In this document: positions 1-8,550 of the stretch, in pieces
How positions within the stretch are numbered: position 1 is the first letter of the stretch
How the letters are laid out: every line of letters starts with the position of its first letter
Assembly: GCF_026248825.1 (NCBI RefSeq)
Contig: NZ_CP110973.1
Span: 3,553,001-3,617,000, forward strand
From: Larkinella insperata
Lineage (GTDB): Bacteria; Bacteroidota; Bacteroidia; Cytophagales; Spirosomataceae
Direction: 5' to 3'
DNA: 64,000 nucleotides
Translations under genes and position numbers: made by a program
Notes under the pieces: generated by a model
Told to the model about the DNA's origin: nothing
Database searches by the model: none
The model's input: the letters and a program-made list of their open reading frames with translations, nothing else

Positions 1-1160
1 CCACCAACCCGTATCTGGCCACCCGCTGGAGCGACGGTTACAAGGGAATTTACCGCTGCAATGCCATCATTGACCGGAGCGCGGGCGTGACGATGGACGA
101 AGCCCTGAAAAGCCGGATTCTGGGAGAAGCCAAATTTTTGCGGGCGCTGATGTATTTCAACCTCGTGCGCGTTTTTGGCGATGTGCCGCTGGTTGTTAAG
201 GAAATCATTGACCCACAGGAAGGCTACGAATACAGCCGGACACCGGTGGCGGATATCTACGCGCAGATTATCAAGGATTTGACGGAGGCCGAAGCCGCGC
301 TGCCGGCAACCTACACCGGAACCAACGTGGGCCGGGCTACGAGCGGAGCCGCCAAGTCGTTGCTGGGGAAAGTGCATCTGACCCGGAAGAATTACCGGGA
401 TGCGGCTGGCAAGCTGAAAGAGGTGATCGATGCCGGAACGTATGAGTTGCTGCCGAGCTACGCCAGTGTTTTCCAGGCGTCGAACAAGAACCACAAAGAG
501 TCGATTTTTGATGTGCAGTACAAAAAGGGCAGCATCGGCGAGGGCAGCAACTTCGCCAACCAGTACGCGCCGGAAAACTCGGGGAATGCGGTCATTCAGT
601 TCGGGGGCGCGGGTAACAACCAGCCGACGCCGGACCTGATTGCGGCTTACGAGCCGGGTGATCTGCGGAAGGATGTTTCACTGGCAACCAGTTATACGAA
701 TACCAGCGGAGCCAAAATAGACTATAATTTCGTTCGGAAATACCGCGACGCCCCCGTGGTGAACAACGACTCAGAAGACAACTGGCCGGTGTTGCGCTAC
801 GCCGATGTGCTGCTGATGTACGCCGAAGCTCTGAACGAAACTGGAAATACCGCCGACGCCCTGCCGTATTTGAATCGCATCCGGACGCGGGCCGGACTGG
901 CGGCCAAAACCGCTGCCGAGGTCGGTACGCAGGCTGCCATGCGGATGACACTGGAGCAGGAACGGCGCGTCGAACTGGCGTTTGAAGGCCACCGGTGGTT
1001 CGATCTGGTCCGGACGGGCCGGGCGCTGCCCATCCTGCAGGCCAAGGCGACCGCCATCGGTATCAAAACCAATTTAACCGAAAACAACCTGGTATTCCCG
1101 ATTCCGCAGAGCCAGATCGACATCAATCGGTCGAAGATCACGCAGAACCAGGGGTATTAA
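1..1160 (+). CDS. SusD/RagB family nutrient-binding lipoprotein, 5'-truncated
   Basis: This is the C-terminal part of a SusD-like protein; the frame is open from base 3 with no start, so the gene begins upstream of the window. SusD proteins sit on the outer-membrane surface and pass glycans or other oligomers to a SusC TonB-dependent channel. Visible hallmarks are the FLRALMYFNLVRVFGDVPLV helix of the TPR-like fold (about residues 43-62 of the visible part), then later LRYADVLLMYAEALNETG, and the C-terminal RRVELAFEGHRWFDLVR motif. Its SusC partner should lie just outside the window. It ends about 70 bp from a convergent DUF2237 gene, with a 19-bp inverted repeat between. The family is certain; the substrate is unknown. 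Confidence 0.95.
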   Translation, partial: TNPYLATRWSDGYKGIYRCNAIIDRSAGVTMDEALKSRILGEAKFLRALMYFNLVRVFGDVPLVVKEIIDPQEGYEYSRTPVADIYAQIIKDLTEAEAALPATYTGTNVGRATSGAAKSLLGKVHLTRKNYRDAAGKLKEVIDAGTYELLPSYASVFQASNKNHKESIFDVQYKKGSIGEGSNFANQYAPENSGNAVIQFGGAGNNQPTPDLIAAYEPGDLRKDVSLATSYTNTSGAKIDYNFVRKYRDAPVVNNDSEDNWPVLRYADVLLMYAEALNETGNTADALPYLNRIRTRAGLAAKTAAEVGTQAAMRMTLEQERRVELAFEGHRWFDLVRTGRALPILQAKATAIGIKTNLTENNLVFPIPQSQIDINRSKITQNQGY

Positions 1161-1171
1161 CTAAGAACGAC

Positions 1172-1231
1172 AAAGGAGCAGAGACGTGAGACAAGAGATC
1201 AAACTCCTTTTTCTCACGTCTCTGCTCCTTT
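1172..1231. terminator. 19-bp perfect inverted repeat between convergent genes
   Basis: Arms 1172-1190 and 1213-1231 are perfect reverse complements with a 22-nt loop. The right arm overlaps the stop codon of the minus-strand DUF2237 gene. The position between two convergent genes suggests a bidirectional terminator, but no long T-run follows either arm, so a dispersed palindromic repeat is an alternative. Confidence 0.6.
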
Positions 1232-1595
1232 ACTCTTCAAAGGCTAATTTTCGGAGCATATCGACCGTCACGTAGTCCAGGGCCCGTTCGTGGGTGCTGG
1301 CCAGCAGAATGGGTGGTGCCACGCCCGCTTCGTAGGCTTCCCGCCAGCGCAGGATGTGCAGACACCAGCGGTCGCCGGGTTTCAGACCGGGGAAGCGCAG
1401 TTCGGGGCGCGGGGTGATCAGGTCGTTGCCCCGTCGGCGCGAAAATTCCAGAAATTGCTGGGTAACAATCGCGCAGACGAGATGATGTCCCTGATCCTCT
1501 TCGTCCGTGCGGCAGAAACCGTCGCGGAAAAAACCGGTCATTGGTCTGGTGCAGCAACATTCCAGCGAAGTACCATTGACATTCAGGGCAGCCAT
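1230..1595 (-). CDS. DUF2237 family protein
   Basis: This is a 121-residue protein of the DUF2237 family, whose biochemical role is not established. The family pattern is clear: N-terminal NVNGTSLECCCTRPMTGFFR, then a GHHLVCAIVTQQFLEFS block, then GNDLITP, and the highly typical FPGLKPGDRWCLHILRWREA followed by a GVAPPI block. The cysteines near the N-terminus and in the WCL motif are the usual conserved ones. I chose the ATG at 1595; a TTG two codons upstream is possible. It lies 30 bp downstream of the exported EEP-fold enzyme on the same strand, so the two are probably co-transcribed. Confidence 0.85.
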   Translation of the reverse strand: MAALNVNGTSLECCCTRPMTGFFRDGFCRTDEEDQGHHLVCAIVTQQFLEFSRRRGNDLITPRPELRFPGLKPGDRWCLHILRWREAYEAGVAPPILLASTHERALDYVTVDMLRKLAFEE

Positions 1596-1625
1596 AAACA
1601 AAATCGGGGTGATACGGCACCCAAG

Positions 1626-2468
1626 TTAGCGGATAACGGCTTTGATCACAACCGGTTGGTGGTCGGATGGATACCGTTGTTCCTTCGCATCGGTCAAAAC
1701 ACCGTATTTCAGCACGTCAATGCCTTTTTTGACGAAAATGTAATCGATGCGATTTTTCATCGGCGCATCAAATTTAAAGCTGTTAAATGTGCCTTCAGGA
1801 CCGTAGGGCGGGTTTTTCGTTACATCGTGTGCATCGCCCAGCAGCGTTTTGATGGTCTGAATCTGCTCGGTCTCCGGTGTTGAGTTGAAGTCGCCGACCA
1901 GCACCACGGGTTCATCCTTGGCAATTTCCTTGATTTTCTGCACCATTAGCTTACCCGACTGCCGACGCGCTTCGACGCCCTGGTGATCAAAGTGAACGCT
2001 GAAAAAGTAGAATTTCTTTTTGGTTGTCAGATCCTGAAAATAAGCCCACGAACAGATGCGGTTGCAGCAGGTCGCATCCCAGCCTTTGCCGGGTTTGTCG
2101 GGCGTTTCGCTCAGCCAGAAGTCGCCGGACTTCAAGACTTTGAAACGATCTTTTTTGTAGAAAATCGCCGAGTGCTCACCGGCCTGTTTACCGTCGTCGC
2201 GGCCCGCGCCCAGAAAGGCAAACTCGTTCAGCTCGGCAATATCATCGAGTTGGCCGCGGAAGCCTTCCTGCGTGCCGAACAGATCAAATTCGTGAAAGCG
2301 AATCAGGGCCTTGACATTTTCTTTACGGTTGGGCCAGGCGTTGATTCCATCGTTTTGGGTGTTCATCCGCAGGTTATAGGTGGCAATGGTAATGGGGGTG
2401 TCTTTTTGGGAAAAGGATTCCTGGGTCATTAAAATGCTACAAAGCAGGATTAGGATGGTCAGTTTCAT
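1626..2468 (-). CDS. exported endonuclease/exonuclease/phosphatase family protein
   Basis: A 280-residue protein with a signal peptide of about 20 residues ending near SFSQ, so the product acts outside the cytoplasm. The EEP (DNase I-like) fold is shown by TIATYNLR near residue 27, FGTQEG (the metal-binding Glu), the HFDHQG motif, VLVGDFNSTP, RIDYIFV and the C-terminal YPSDHQPVV catalytic His motif. Family members hydrolyse phosphodiesters in nucleic acids, sphingomyelin or inositol phosphates, and the motifs do not choose between them. It follows the SusC-SusD operon on the same strand after a strong hairpin. Such enzymes often accompany SusC/D pairs, so a role in releasing phosphorylated nutrients is plausible but inferred. 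Confidence 0.88.
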   Translation of the reverse strand: MKLTILILLCSILMTQESFSQKDTPITIATYNLRMNTQNDGINAWPNRKENVKALIRFHEFDLFGTQEGFRGQLDDIAELNEFAFLGAGRDDGKQAGEHSAIFYKKDRFKVLKSGDFWLSETPDKPGKGWDATCCNRICSWAYFQDLTTKKKFYFFSVHFDHQGVEARRQSGKLMVQKIKEIAKDEPVVLVGDFNSTPETEQIQTIKTLLGDAHDVTKNPPYGPEGTFNSFKFDAPMKNRIDYIFVKKGIDVLKYGVLTDAKEQRYPSDHQPVVIKAVIR

Positions 2469-2497
2469 GTGATTTTGGTTAGATTGAAAAATTGTAT

Positions 2498-2572
2498 CGC
2501 GGAGGTAAGCAGCGCTAAAAAGAGTTGAGCAGAGGCTCCGCTTAACTCTTTTTAGCGCTGCTTACCTCCGCG
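2498..2572. repeat. 33-bp stem palindromic element
   Basis: Arms 2498-2526 and 2544-2572 are perfect 29-bp reverse complements. With one G-T wobble the stem extends to 2498-2530/2540-2572 around a 9-nt loop. It lies between the SusD and EEP genes on the minus strand and could stop or attenuate read-through. Bases 2536-2577 share an evenly spaced pattern with 15045-15086, so it looks like a member of a dispersed repeat family rather than a simple terminator. Confidence 0.75.
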
Positions 2573-2586
2573 AAATAAGGCAGCTT

Positions 2587-4383
2587 TTACCATCCCGGAT
2601 TCTGGCCCAGCTCCTGATTCTGCAGCCGGTCGTTTTCGGGAATGGGGTAGAGGTAAAATTTATCGTTCCATTTGCGTGGAATGTTGCTCAGCCAGGTCAG
2701 TTCGCCGGACGTATCGTTCGACAACCGCTGCGGATTCGGAACGCCGTTGACGGTTTCGGCCACGTTGATGTACGTTACTCCCGCCAGTTGCGTCGCCGGT
2801 TTCACTTTGTAAAACACCACGTCGTTTTTGCCGTCTTCGTTCAAATCCAGCGGAGTGTCGAGCGCCGGAACGTAGAAACCGTTCCAGACCTGCTCCATCA
2901 ACTCCCCACGTTTCCAACGAATCAGATCCGGGAACCGGAATCCTTCCAGCGCCAGTTCAATGCCCCGTTCGCGCCGGATTTCGAGCAGCGACGGATCGGC
3001 GATACCCGGAAAATAAGTGGCTTGCAGGTAGGGATCAACCACCGCGGGCCGGGCCGTCAGACCGCCCGTGATTCCGGCCCGTTTCCGCAACGCACCGATC
3101 GTTTGCGCCCAGTCGGCGTCGGTAAAGGTACCTAACTCGGCTTTAGCTTCCGCGTAGTTCAGCAAAATTTCGGCGTAGCGCATGATCGAGATGGAGTTGT
3201 CGTTGCGGCTGCCACCGTCGTAAAATGTGTCGTCCAGCGTCCATTTGATCGGCTGATAGCCGGTGTAGGTGTACGAGAAAACCGGGGGAGCGGGCTCGGC
3301 TACCCCGCCGTTCACCCGGCTATAGCCGGGCGTCCGGATGGTTTGCGAAAGCCGTTTGTCGCGTCCTTTCACTTCCTCTACAAACGTGAGGGTTTTGTAA
3401 CCGGGTTTGCTGGTAAACGGCGTGCCATCGCTGTTCAGGTAGGTGTTCACAAACGTGCGGGTGAGGCTCACGCGGGCGCCGTACGTGGCGCTGGTCCACC
3501 ACCAGTTGGCGTCGTTGAACACGCTCAGGGCTGGATCAACAACCGACGACAGCATGATTTCGTTGGTGATCGGTGTCTTGTTGATAAACAATTGGCGGTA
3601 GGATTTGTCGGTTCCGCCCGCTTCGTAGAGCGAGAAACCGCCTTCTTTCATCACCGCTTCGGAGGCTGTTACGGCTTCGGTCAGCCACTTGGCGGCCGTC
3701 CCTTCGAGTTTGTAGGAGGTGTGGTATTTCCGGAACGTGCCTTCAAACAAGCAAATCCGGGATTTGAAACCTTGGGCAACGGCTTTGGTGATCAGCGTAC
3801 GCGAGTTGTCGGAGGTGGTCCGGATGTTCTGGGTGGCGTAATTCAGGTCGGCCAGCACCGAGTCCATCACCATCACGCGGGAGTCCCGTCCTCGGTACAA
3901 ATCCTGGTCCGTTACGGTCATCGCTTTGTTGATCCAGGGCACATCGCCAAACCGTTTGACTTTATCGAAGTAGAACAGCGCCCGGAAAAACCGCGCCAGA
4001 CCGATGTAATGCCGCCGGACCTCCACCGGAACCGCCGGGTTGGTCGTGTTTTCGATGAAATAGTTAATATTCCGCAATGCACGCCAGTCCCAACCCGAGC
4101 TTTGTCGGGGGCCGTAAGCCCCTTCCCGAATGAAATCCGGCACCTGCGTCCGGGCGGCAAAATCCGCCATTTCGTCGCTGCGGATAACGGTGTTGGCCGT
4201 TGGCAGAATGCTGAAATCCGGGTTCGTCAGGTTGTCGTAAAACGAGTTGGCGTACAGTTCCAGCCCTTTCTCACTGCTGAAAACGGCGTCCTTGGTGGCC
4301 GTAGATTCGGGCACCTGCTCCAGTTCACTACAGCCGGCAAAAAACAGACCGGCCAGCAAAATTCCTATATGTTGTACTTTCAT
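2587..4383 (-). CDS. SusD/RagB family nutrient uptake lipoprotein
   Basis: A 598-residue surface lipoprotein. The N-terminus is a lipoprotein signal with lipobox LFFAGC and the lipidated Cys at residue 18. SusD features include GLARFFRALFYFDKVKRFGDVPWI (first 20 quoted in spirit: the FRALFYFDKVKRFGDVP helix) near residues 128-147, IMRYAEILLNYAEAKAELG, and RRERGIELALEGFRFPDLIRW near the C-terminus. It starts 17 bp downstream of the SusC gene in the usual SusC-SusD order. The partner imports the ligand through the outer membrane with TonB energy. No glycoside hydrolase, sulfatase or peptidase adjoins, so the substrate cannot be read from context. Confidence 0.95.
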   Translation of the reverse strand: MKVQHIGILLAGLFFAGCSELEQVPESTATKDAVFSSEKGLELYANSFYDNLTNPDFSILPTANTVIRSDEMADFAARTQVPDFIREGAYGPRQSSGWDWRALRNINYFIENTTNPAVPVEVRRHYIGLARFFRALFYFDKVKRFGDVPWINKAMTVTDQDLYRGRDSRVMVMDSVLADLNYATQNIRTTSDNSRTLITKAVAQGFKSRICLFEGTFRKYHTSYKLEGTAAKWLTEAVTASEAVMKEGGFSLYEAGGTDKSYRQLFINKTPITNEIMLSSVVDPALSVFNDANWWWTSATYGARVSLTRTFVNTYLNSDGTPFTSKPGYKTLTFVEEVKGRDKRLSQTIRTPGYSRVNGGVAEPAPPVFSYTYTGYQPIKWTLDDTFYDGGSRNDNSISIMRYAEILLNYAEAKAELGTFTDADWAQTIGALRKRAGITGGLTARPAVVDPYLQATYFPGIADPSLLEIRRERGIELALEGFRFPDLIRWKRGELMEQVWNGFYVPALDTPLDLNEDGKNDVVFYKVKPATQLAGVTYINVAETVNGVPNPQRLSNDTSGELTWLSNIPRKWNDKFYLYPIPENDRLQNQELGQNPGW

Positions 4384-4400
4384 GGTGTTCCTAAAAGCGA

Positions 4401-7400
4401 TTAAAAGGTTACGGAAAGGCCCATCGTGAAGCTTTTCAGAATCGGGTAATTATGGCCGTTTCCGCTCGAGCCGTTGGTCAGCACCCGGTCAGATTCGGTG
4501 GCACTTTCCACGTCCAGATCCCGCGTCAGTTTGTAGAGCGACGCCAGCGTCCAGATGTTTTCGGCCGACACAAACACCCGGGCGCTGTTCATGCCCGCCT
4601 TGCTAATCAGCAGTTTCGGCAGGTTGTAGCCCAGTTGGATGTTTTTCAACCGCATGTACGCCAGGCTTTGCAGGTATTTCGTCTGCGCCTGTGCCAGCTC
4701 ACCCGCACCGTTCTGGGCTACGTAGCCACGGTAGCGAGGCAGGTAAGCGTTCGGATTTTCGGGCGACCAGATGTTGTCCAGGTGCCAGGTCGGCAGGCGG
4801 TTGTAGGGGCGGTTGTACTGCCCCCAGAACGTCCCGGCTTCGGCACCGGGCCACCAGTCCTGCTTGCCCACGCCCTGAAAAAAGGCCGAGAAGAAGAAGC
4901 TGTTCCAGTCGGCATTGAGCATGATGCCGTACGTGTAACGGGGCGTCGAGTTACCGATCACCCGGCGGTCGCCCGGATTATCGACGGTATTGTCGCCGTT
5001 GTTGATCACACCGTCGCCGTTAATATCCCGGAATTTGATGTCGCCCGGCAGCCATTGGCCGGTGCTCGATGCCCGGAATAAGGTTTGCTTGGCCGAATTC
5101 TTAATGTCTTCTTCCGAGGTAAAGAAGCCGTCGGTGGTGTAACCCCAGATTTCACCCACGGTCTGACCGGCGTAATAATCCGTCAACCGCCGGTACGGGT
5201 TGTTGAACTTGTCGATCCGGGCGGTGTAATCCGCCATCGTCAACCGCACTTCGTAGCCGAACGGTTTGCCGCCAAGGTTGGCCTTGTCCCGCCAGGCCAG
5301 CACGGCCTCCCAGCCTTTGGTGGTCAGGTCGGCGTAGTTGCCCTTAGGTATGTCGGTTCCAAAGACGGCGGGCAGGGTCATTCCAACCGTAAACATATCG
5401 GTCGTTTTACGAATGTAGGCGTCGGCGTTCAGGGTCAGGCGGTTGTTCAGCATACCCAGATCCAGGCCTAGATCGGCGGTGGTGGACGTTTCCCAGGTCA
5501 GGCCGTCGGGAATTACGCTCGGCTGACCGGTTTTCTGCGGACGCGTACCGTTCAGGATTCGTCCTGATTGTGAAATGGCAAACTTCTCCTGGAAGGAGTA
5601 CGAATCAATCGTTCCATTTCCCAGCGAACCGTACGACCCCCGGATTTTCAGGTCAGAAATAATTTTGGGCGATACCTTCCAGAACGGCTCGTTAACCACG
5701 CGCCAACCCGCCGATACCGACGGGAAGAACGCATACCGCTGACCCGCCGGGAACTTGGACGAACCATCATACCGGCCGTTTACTTCCAGCAGATACCGGT
5801 CTTTGAAGCCGTAGTTCAGGCGGTAAAAACCACCGACGATGGCCCAGATGTCGCTTCCGCCACCCGTCGTAATGGCCTGACCCAGCGCCAGGTTTATGTC
5901 ATTTGCATCTTCGTAAATCAAGCCGTTCCGAACTACTTCCAGCCGGCGGTAGTTGGACGTTTCGTAGTTGTACCCCACCAGCGCTTTCACGTAATGGTTC
6001 TGGTTGATCTTGGGTTCGTACTCGGCGTAGAGGTTGGTGGCCGTGTAGAGCGTCTCGCGGTAAATGTTTTGCAGGTCGTTGGTGTTCGTTCCCACGTATT
6101 CAATCACGCCCGGTTTGCGGCTGTAGGGCACCGGCACCCGCCGACGGTATTCGTTGTTATCGGTCGTTTGAAACGTAAAGTTACCGTTGATCCGAAACTG
6201 GTTATCGAAGAAATTGGTCGTAAAATCAGCGGTGTTCCGAAAAACGCGCCGGTCCATGTCGATGCCGTTCTTGCCGTACCAGAAATCGCCCACGGTGTAA
6301 GCGGCTGAGTACGACAGCGTTCCGTCCGGGTTGAACATCGGCGACATGTTATGGCCTTCGTCCGAGATGTTCCGCCAGATGCTACCGCCTTCACCGACGT
6401 TCAGCGGGTTGTGGTATTTCAGGGACGAAAAATCGGCGTTGTTACCAACCTTCAGCCACGGAAATACCTGCACCGACCCTTTGGCGCGCAAGCTCAGGAT
6501 GTTGTAATCGTCGGAATTGTAGCGAAATAAACCGTTCTGCGCGTAATACCGTCCGGTTACGTAAAAATCCGCCTTTCCGCTGCTGCCCGATACCGAGAGG
6601 TTGTGCTCCGTTGCGCTGGTCCGGTTTTTATACAACTCCTTGTACCAGTCGGTGTTGTGGTAATAAACGTATTCGCCGGTGGCCGGATCAATGTCCGTTT
6701 TGGGCAGGCTGGGATCGTTGTTCCGTCGTTCAAACTCCGCCAGGTAAGCCGGAGAAAACCGCACGGTTTTGTTGACGTTCTGGGGCGTTTGTGAGTAATC
6801 GTTCCAGGCCGACCAGCCCTCGTTGAACATTTTGGCAAACGTGTACCCGTTGGTCACAAAATCCGGCACTGTCGTGGGGCTTTTGATGGAATGGTTCAGC
6901 GAATACGTAACGCTGGTCCGGTCTTTCGTCGGGTTTTTGGTCGTGATCAGCACCACCCCGAACGCGCCCCGTGCTCCATAGATGGCCGCCGAAGCTGCGT
7001 CTTTCAGCACCGATACCGAGGCCACATCGTTGGGGTTCAAACGGCTGGGGTCGCCCTCCACACCATCGATCAGCACCAGGGCGTTCCCGCCCTGACCAAT
7101 CGAGGTAGTACCCCGGATGTTATACGACGGGGATTGAATGGGTTTTCCGTCGCCCATCCGCAGGTTCAGGTTGGGGATGGTGCCCTGCAATCCCTGCGTC
7201 AGGTTGGGCAGCGAACGGTTGTCGAGCACCTCACTCGTGATCTGATCAACCGCGCCGGTCAGGTTTACTTTTTTCTGCGTTCCGTACCCCACCACCACAA
7301 TTTCACTCAACGTTTTGGTGTCTGGTTTCAGGGAAACCGTCAAGCTCGTGCGGTTGCCCACCACAACCTCCTGCGGTTCGTAGCCCACAAAGCTAAAAAC

Positions 7401-7673
7401 CAGCACGGCATCGGTAGAAGGTACCACCAGCCGGTAAGCACCGTCGGCGTCGGTGGTGGTTCCCCTGGAAGAGCCTTTCAAGATAACGCTGACCCCGGGC
7501 AGGGCGCCACCTTTTTCGCTGTCGACGACGCGACCTTCGATGCTGACGTCCGCGACGGCGGTTTTTGCATCGGTCGGTTGCCTGCCGCTAGCGAATGTCT
7601 GGCCGTAGCCTGTAACCTGATCGCAGGTCAGCAGGAAAGCCAGAAAACACGCGTTTCGTACGAGTTTTTTCAT
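4401..7673 (-). CDS. SusC/RagA family TonB-linked outer membrane protein
   Basis: A 1090-residue TonB-dependent transporter forming the outer-membrane channel for the SusD ligand. In order: a signal peptide (about 1-26), a CarboxypepD_reg-like domain (IEGRVVDSEKGGALPGVSV, about 45-118), the SusC signature near SEIVVVGYGTQKK, a plug domain with VLIDGVEGDP and the DVASVSVLKDAASAAIYGARG motif, then a 22-stranded barrel ending in the aromatic-rich GLSVTF C-terminus. Length is typical. There is no N-terminal STN domain, so control by an anti-sigma factor is not indicated. It is the first gene of an operon with the SusD gene. About 420 bp upstream are non-coding. Confidence 0.96.
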   Translation of the reverse strand: MKKLVRNACFLAFLLTCDQVTGYGQTFASGRQPTDAKTAVADVSIEGRVVDSEKGGALPGVSVILKGSSRGTTTDADGAYRLVVPSTDAVLVFSFVGYEPQEVVVGNRTSLTVSLKPDTKTLSEIVVVGYGTQKKVNLTGAVDQITSEVLDNRSLPNLTQGLQGTIPNLNLRMGDGKPIQSPSYNIRGTTSIGQGGNALVLIDGVEGDPSRLNPNDVASVSVLKDAASAAIYGARGAFGVVLITTKNPTKDRTSVTYSLNHSIKSPTTVPDFVTNGYTFAKMFNEGWSAWNDYSQTPQNVNKTVRFSPAYLAEFERRNNDPSLPKTDIDPATGEYVYYHNTDWYKELYKNRTSATEHNLSVSGSSGKADFYVTGRYYAQNGLFRYNSDDYNILSLRAKGSVQVFPWLKVGNNADFSSLKYHNPLNVGEGGSIWRNISDEGHNMSPMFNPDGTLSYSAAYTVGDFWYGKNGIDMDRRVFRNTADFTTNFFDNQFRINGNFTFQTTDNNEYRRRVPVPYSRKPGVIEYVGTNTNDLQNIYRETLYTATNLYAEYEPKINQNHYVKALVGYNYETSNYRRLEVVRNGLIYEDANDINLALGQAITTGGGSDIWAIVGGFYRLNYGFKDRYLLEVNGRYDGSSKFPAGQRYAFFPSVSAGWRVVNEPFWKVSPKIISDLKIRGSYGSLGNGTIDSYSFQEKFAISQSGRILNGTRPQKTGQPSVIPDGLTWETSTTADLGLDLGMLNNRLTLNADAYIRKTTDMFTVGMTLPAVFGTDIPKGNYADLTTKGWEAVLAWRDKANLGGKPFGYEVRLTMADYTARIDKFNNPYRRLTDYYAGQTVGEIWGYTTDGFFTSEEDIKNSAKQTLFRASSTGQWLPGDIKFRDINGDGVINNGDNTVDNPGDRRVIGNSTPRYTYGIMLNADWNSFFFSAFFQGVGKQDWWPGAEAGTFWGQYNRPYNRLPTWHLDNIWSPENPNAYLPRYRGYVAQNGAGELAQAQTKYLQSLAYMRLKNIQLGYNLPKLLISKAGMNSARVFVSAENIWTLASLYKLTRDLDVESATESDRVLTNGSSGNGHNYPILKSFTMGLSVTF

Positions 7674-7688
7674 AGAAAACTTGGATAA

Positions 7689-8094
7689 CTAATTGGGTTA
7701 TTAGACACTAGGACAGACCACGATGGGCTTGTCTTGATAAAATAAAGCAAGGGGTTGTCGGGATTATTTTACTGTATTCGGAGCGGCTTATTTTACTGAA
7801 AAAATTCAACGTTCGGTTCTTGAGCGCGTTACACATTCATTTTTGTCCACATTTCGGTGGAAAATAATCAACTGCCTTCCTAGTTAGTATTGAATTCGGC
7901 CAGTCTCGTAGTAATTGGTGGCCACTGGCGATTGCTCCGGCGGAGCAGGATCGGGTGTTAGGAATTGAACTGCGAAGAAACAGGATTGGCGGCTTTTTCG
8001 GACGCTGAGGCAGGTTAAGAAATTGTGATTTTAATCGGGAGAATAATGAAGAAAAGTTTACTTGACATTTTGACGGATTGACTGGCCGGAGTAC
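7689..8094. other. non-coding upstream region of the SusC-SusD operon
   Basis: No credible reading frame is present. The region must hold the promoter for the minus-strand SusC gene, but I found no clean TAnnTTTG element on that strand. AT-rich tracts lie near 7735-7850 and a small GCTCCG/CGGAGC hairpin near 7934-7947. It also lies downstream of dtd, and no strong terminator is visible. Confidence 0.4.
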
Positions 8095-8547
8095 TTACTG
8101 CCGGTTTTTGGAGTCGATGAGGATGGTCACCGGGCCGTCGTTCAGCAAGGAGACTTTCATGTCAGCCCCGAATTCACCGGTTTCGATTGGTTTGCCCAAA
8201 TCCGCCGAAAGCTGCTGGATCATTTGTTCGTAGAGGGGAACGGCCACCTCGGGCCGGGCGGCTTCGATGAACGACGGGCGGTTGCCTTTTTTGGTACTGG
8301 CGTGCAGCGTAAACTGGCTAATGAGCAGAATAGAGCCGTCGACGGCTTTCAGGTCCAGGTTCATTTTGCCTTCCGCATCGCCGAAAATCCGCATGCCAAC
8401 AATTTTTTTGCTGAGCCAGTCGAGGTCTTCGCGCGTATCCTCGTGAGTGATGCCCAGCAGAATGAGAAAACCAGTGCCAATCTGGCCTTTTACGTGTCCG
8501 TCGATGGTGACGGAGGCTTCGGAAACGCGTTGAATAACTGCAATCAC
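8095..8547 (-). CDS. dtd: D-aminoacyl-tRNA deacylase
   Basis: A 150-residue cytoplasmic enzyme that hydrolyses D-amino acids (and mischarged glycine) from tRNA as a chirality checkpoint. The family motifs are complete: N-terminal MIAVIQRVSEASV, the catalytic SQFTL at residues 77-81, and the NDGPVT motif at 136-141 containing the cross-subunit Gly-cisPro. Length matches the bacterial family. It starts 3 bp after the mgtE stop and is the last gene of the apparent rsmA-mgtE-dtd operon. Confidence 0.96.
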   Translation of the reverse strand: MIAVIQRVSEASVTIDGHVKGQIGTGFLILLGITHEDTREDLDWLSKKIVGMRIFGDAEGKMNLDLKAVDGSILLISQFTLHASTKKGNRPSFIEAARPEVAVPLYEQMIQQLSADLGKPIETGEFGADMKVSLLNDGPVTILIDSKNRQ

Positions 8548-8550
8548 GGG

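Noticed and set aside
1237..1620. Overlapping minus-strand frame of 127 codons
   Set aside because: It is an out-of-frame shadow of the DUF2237 gene, whose family motifs are in the other frame.
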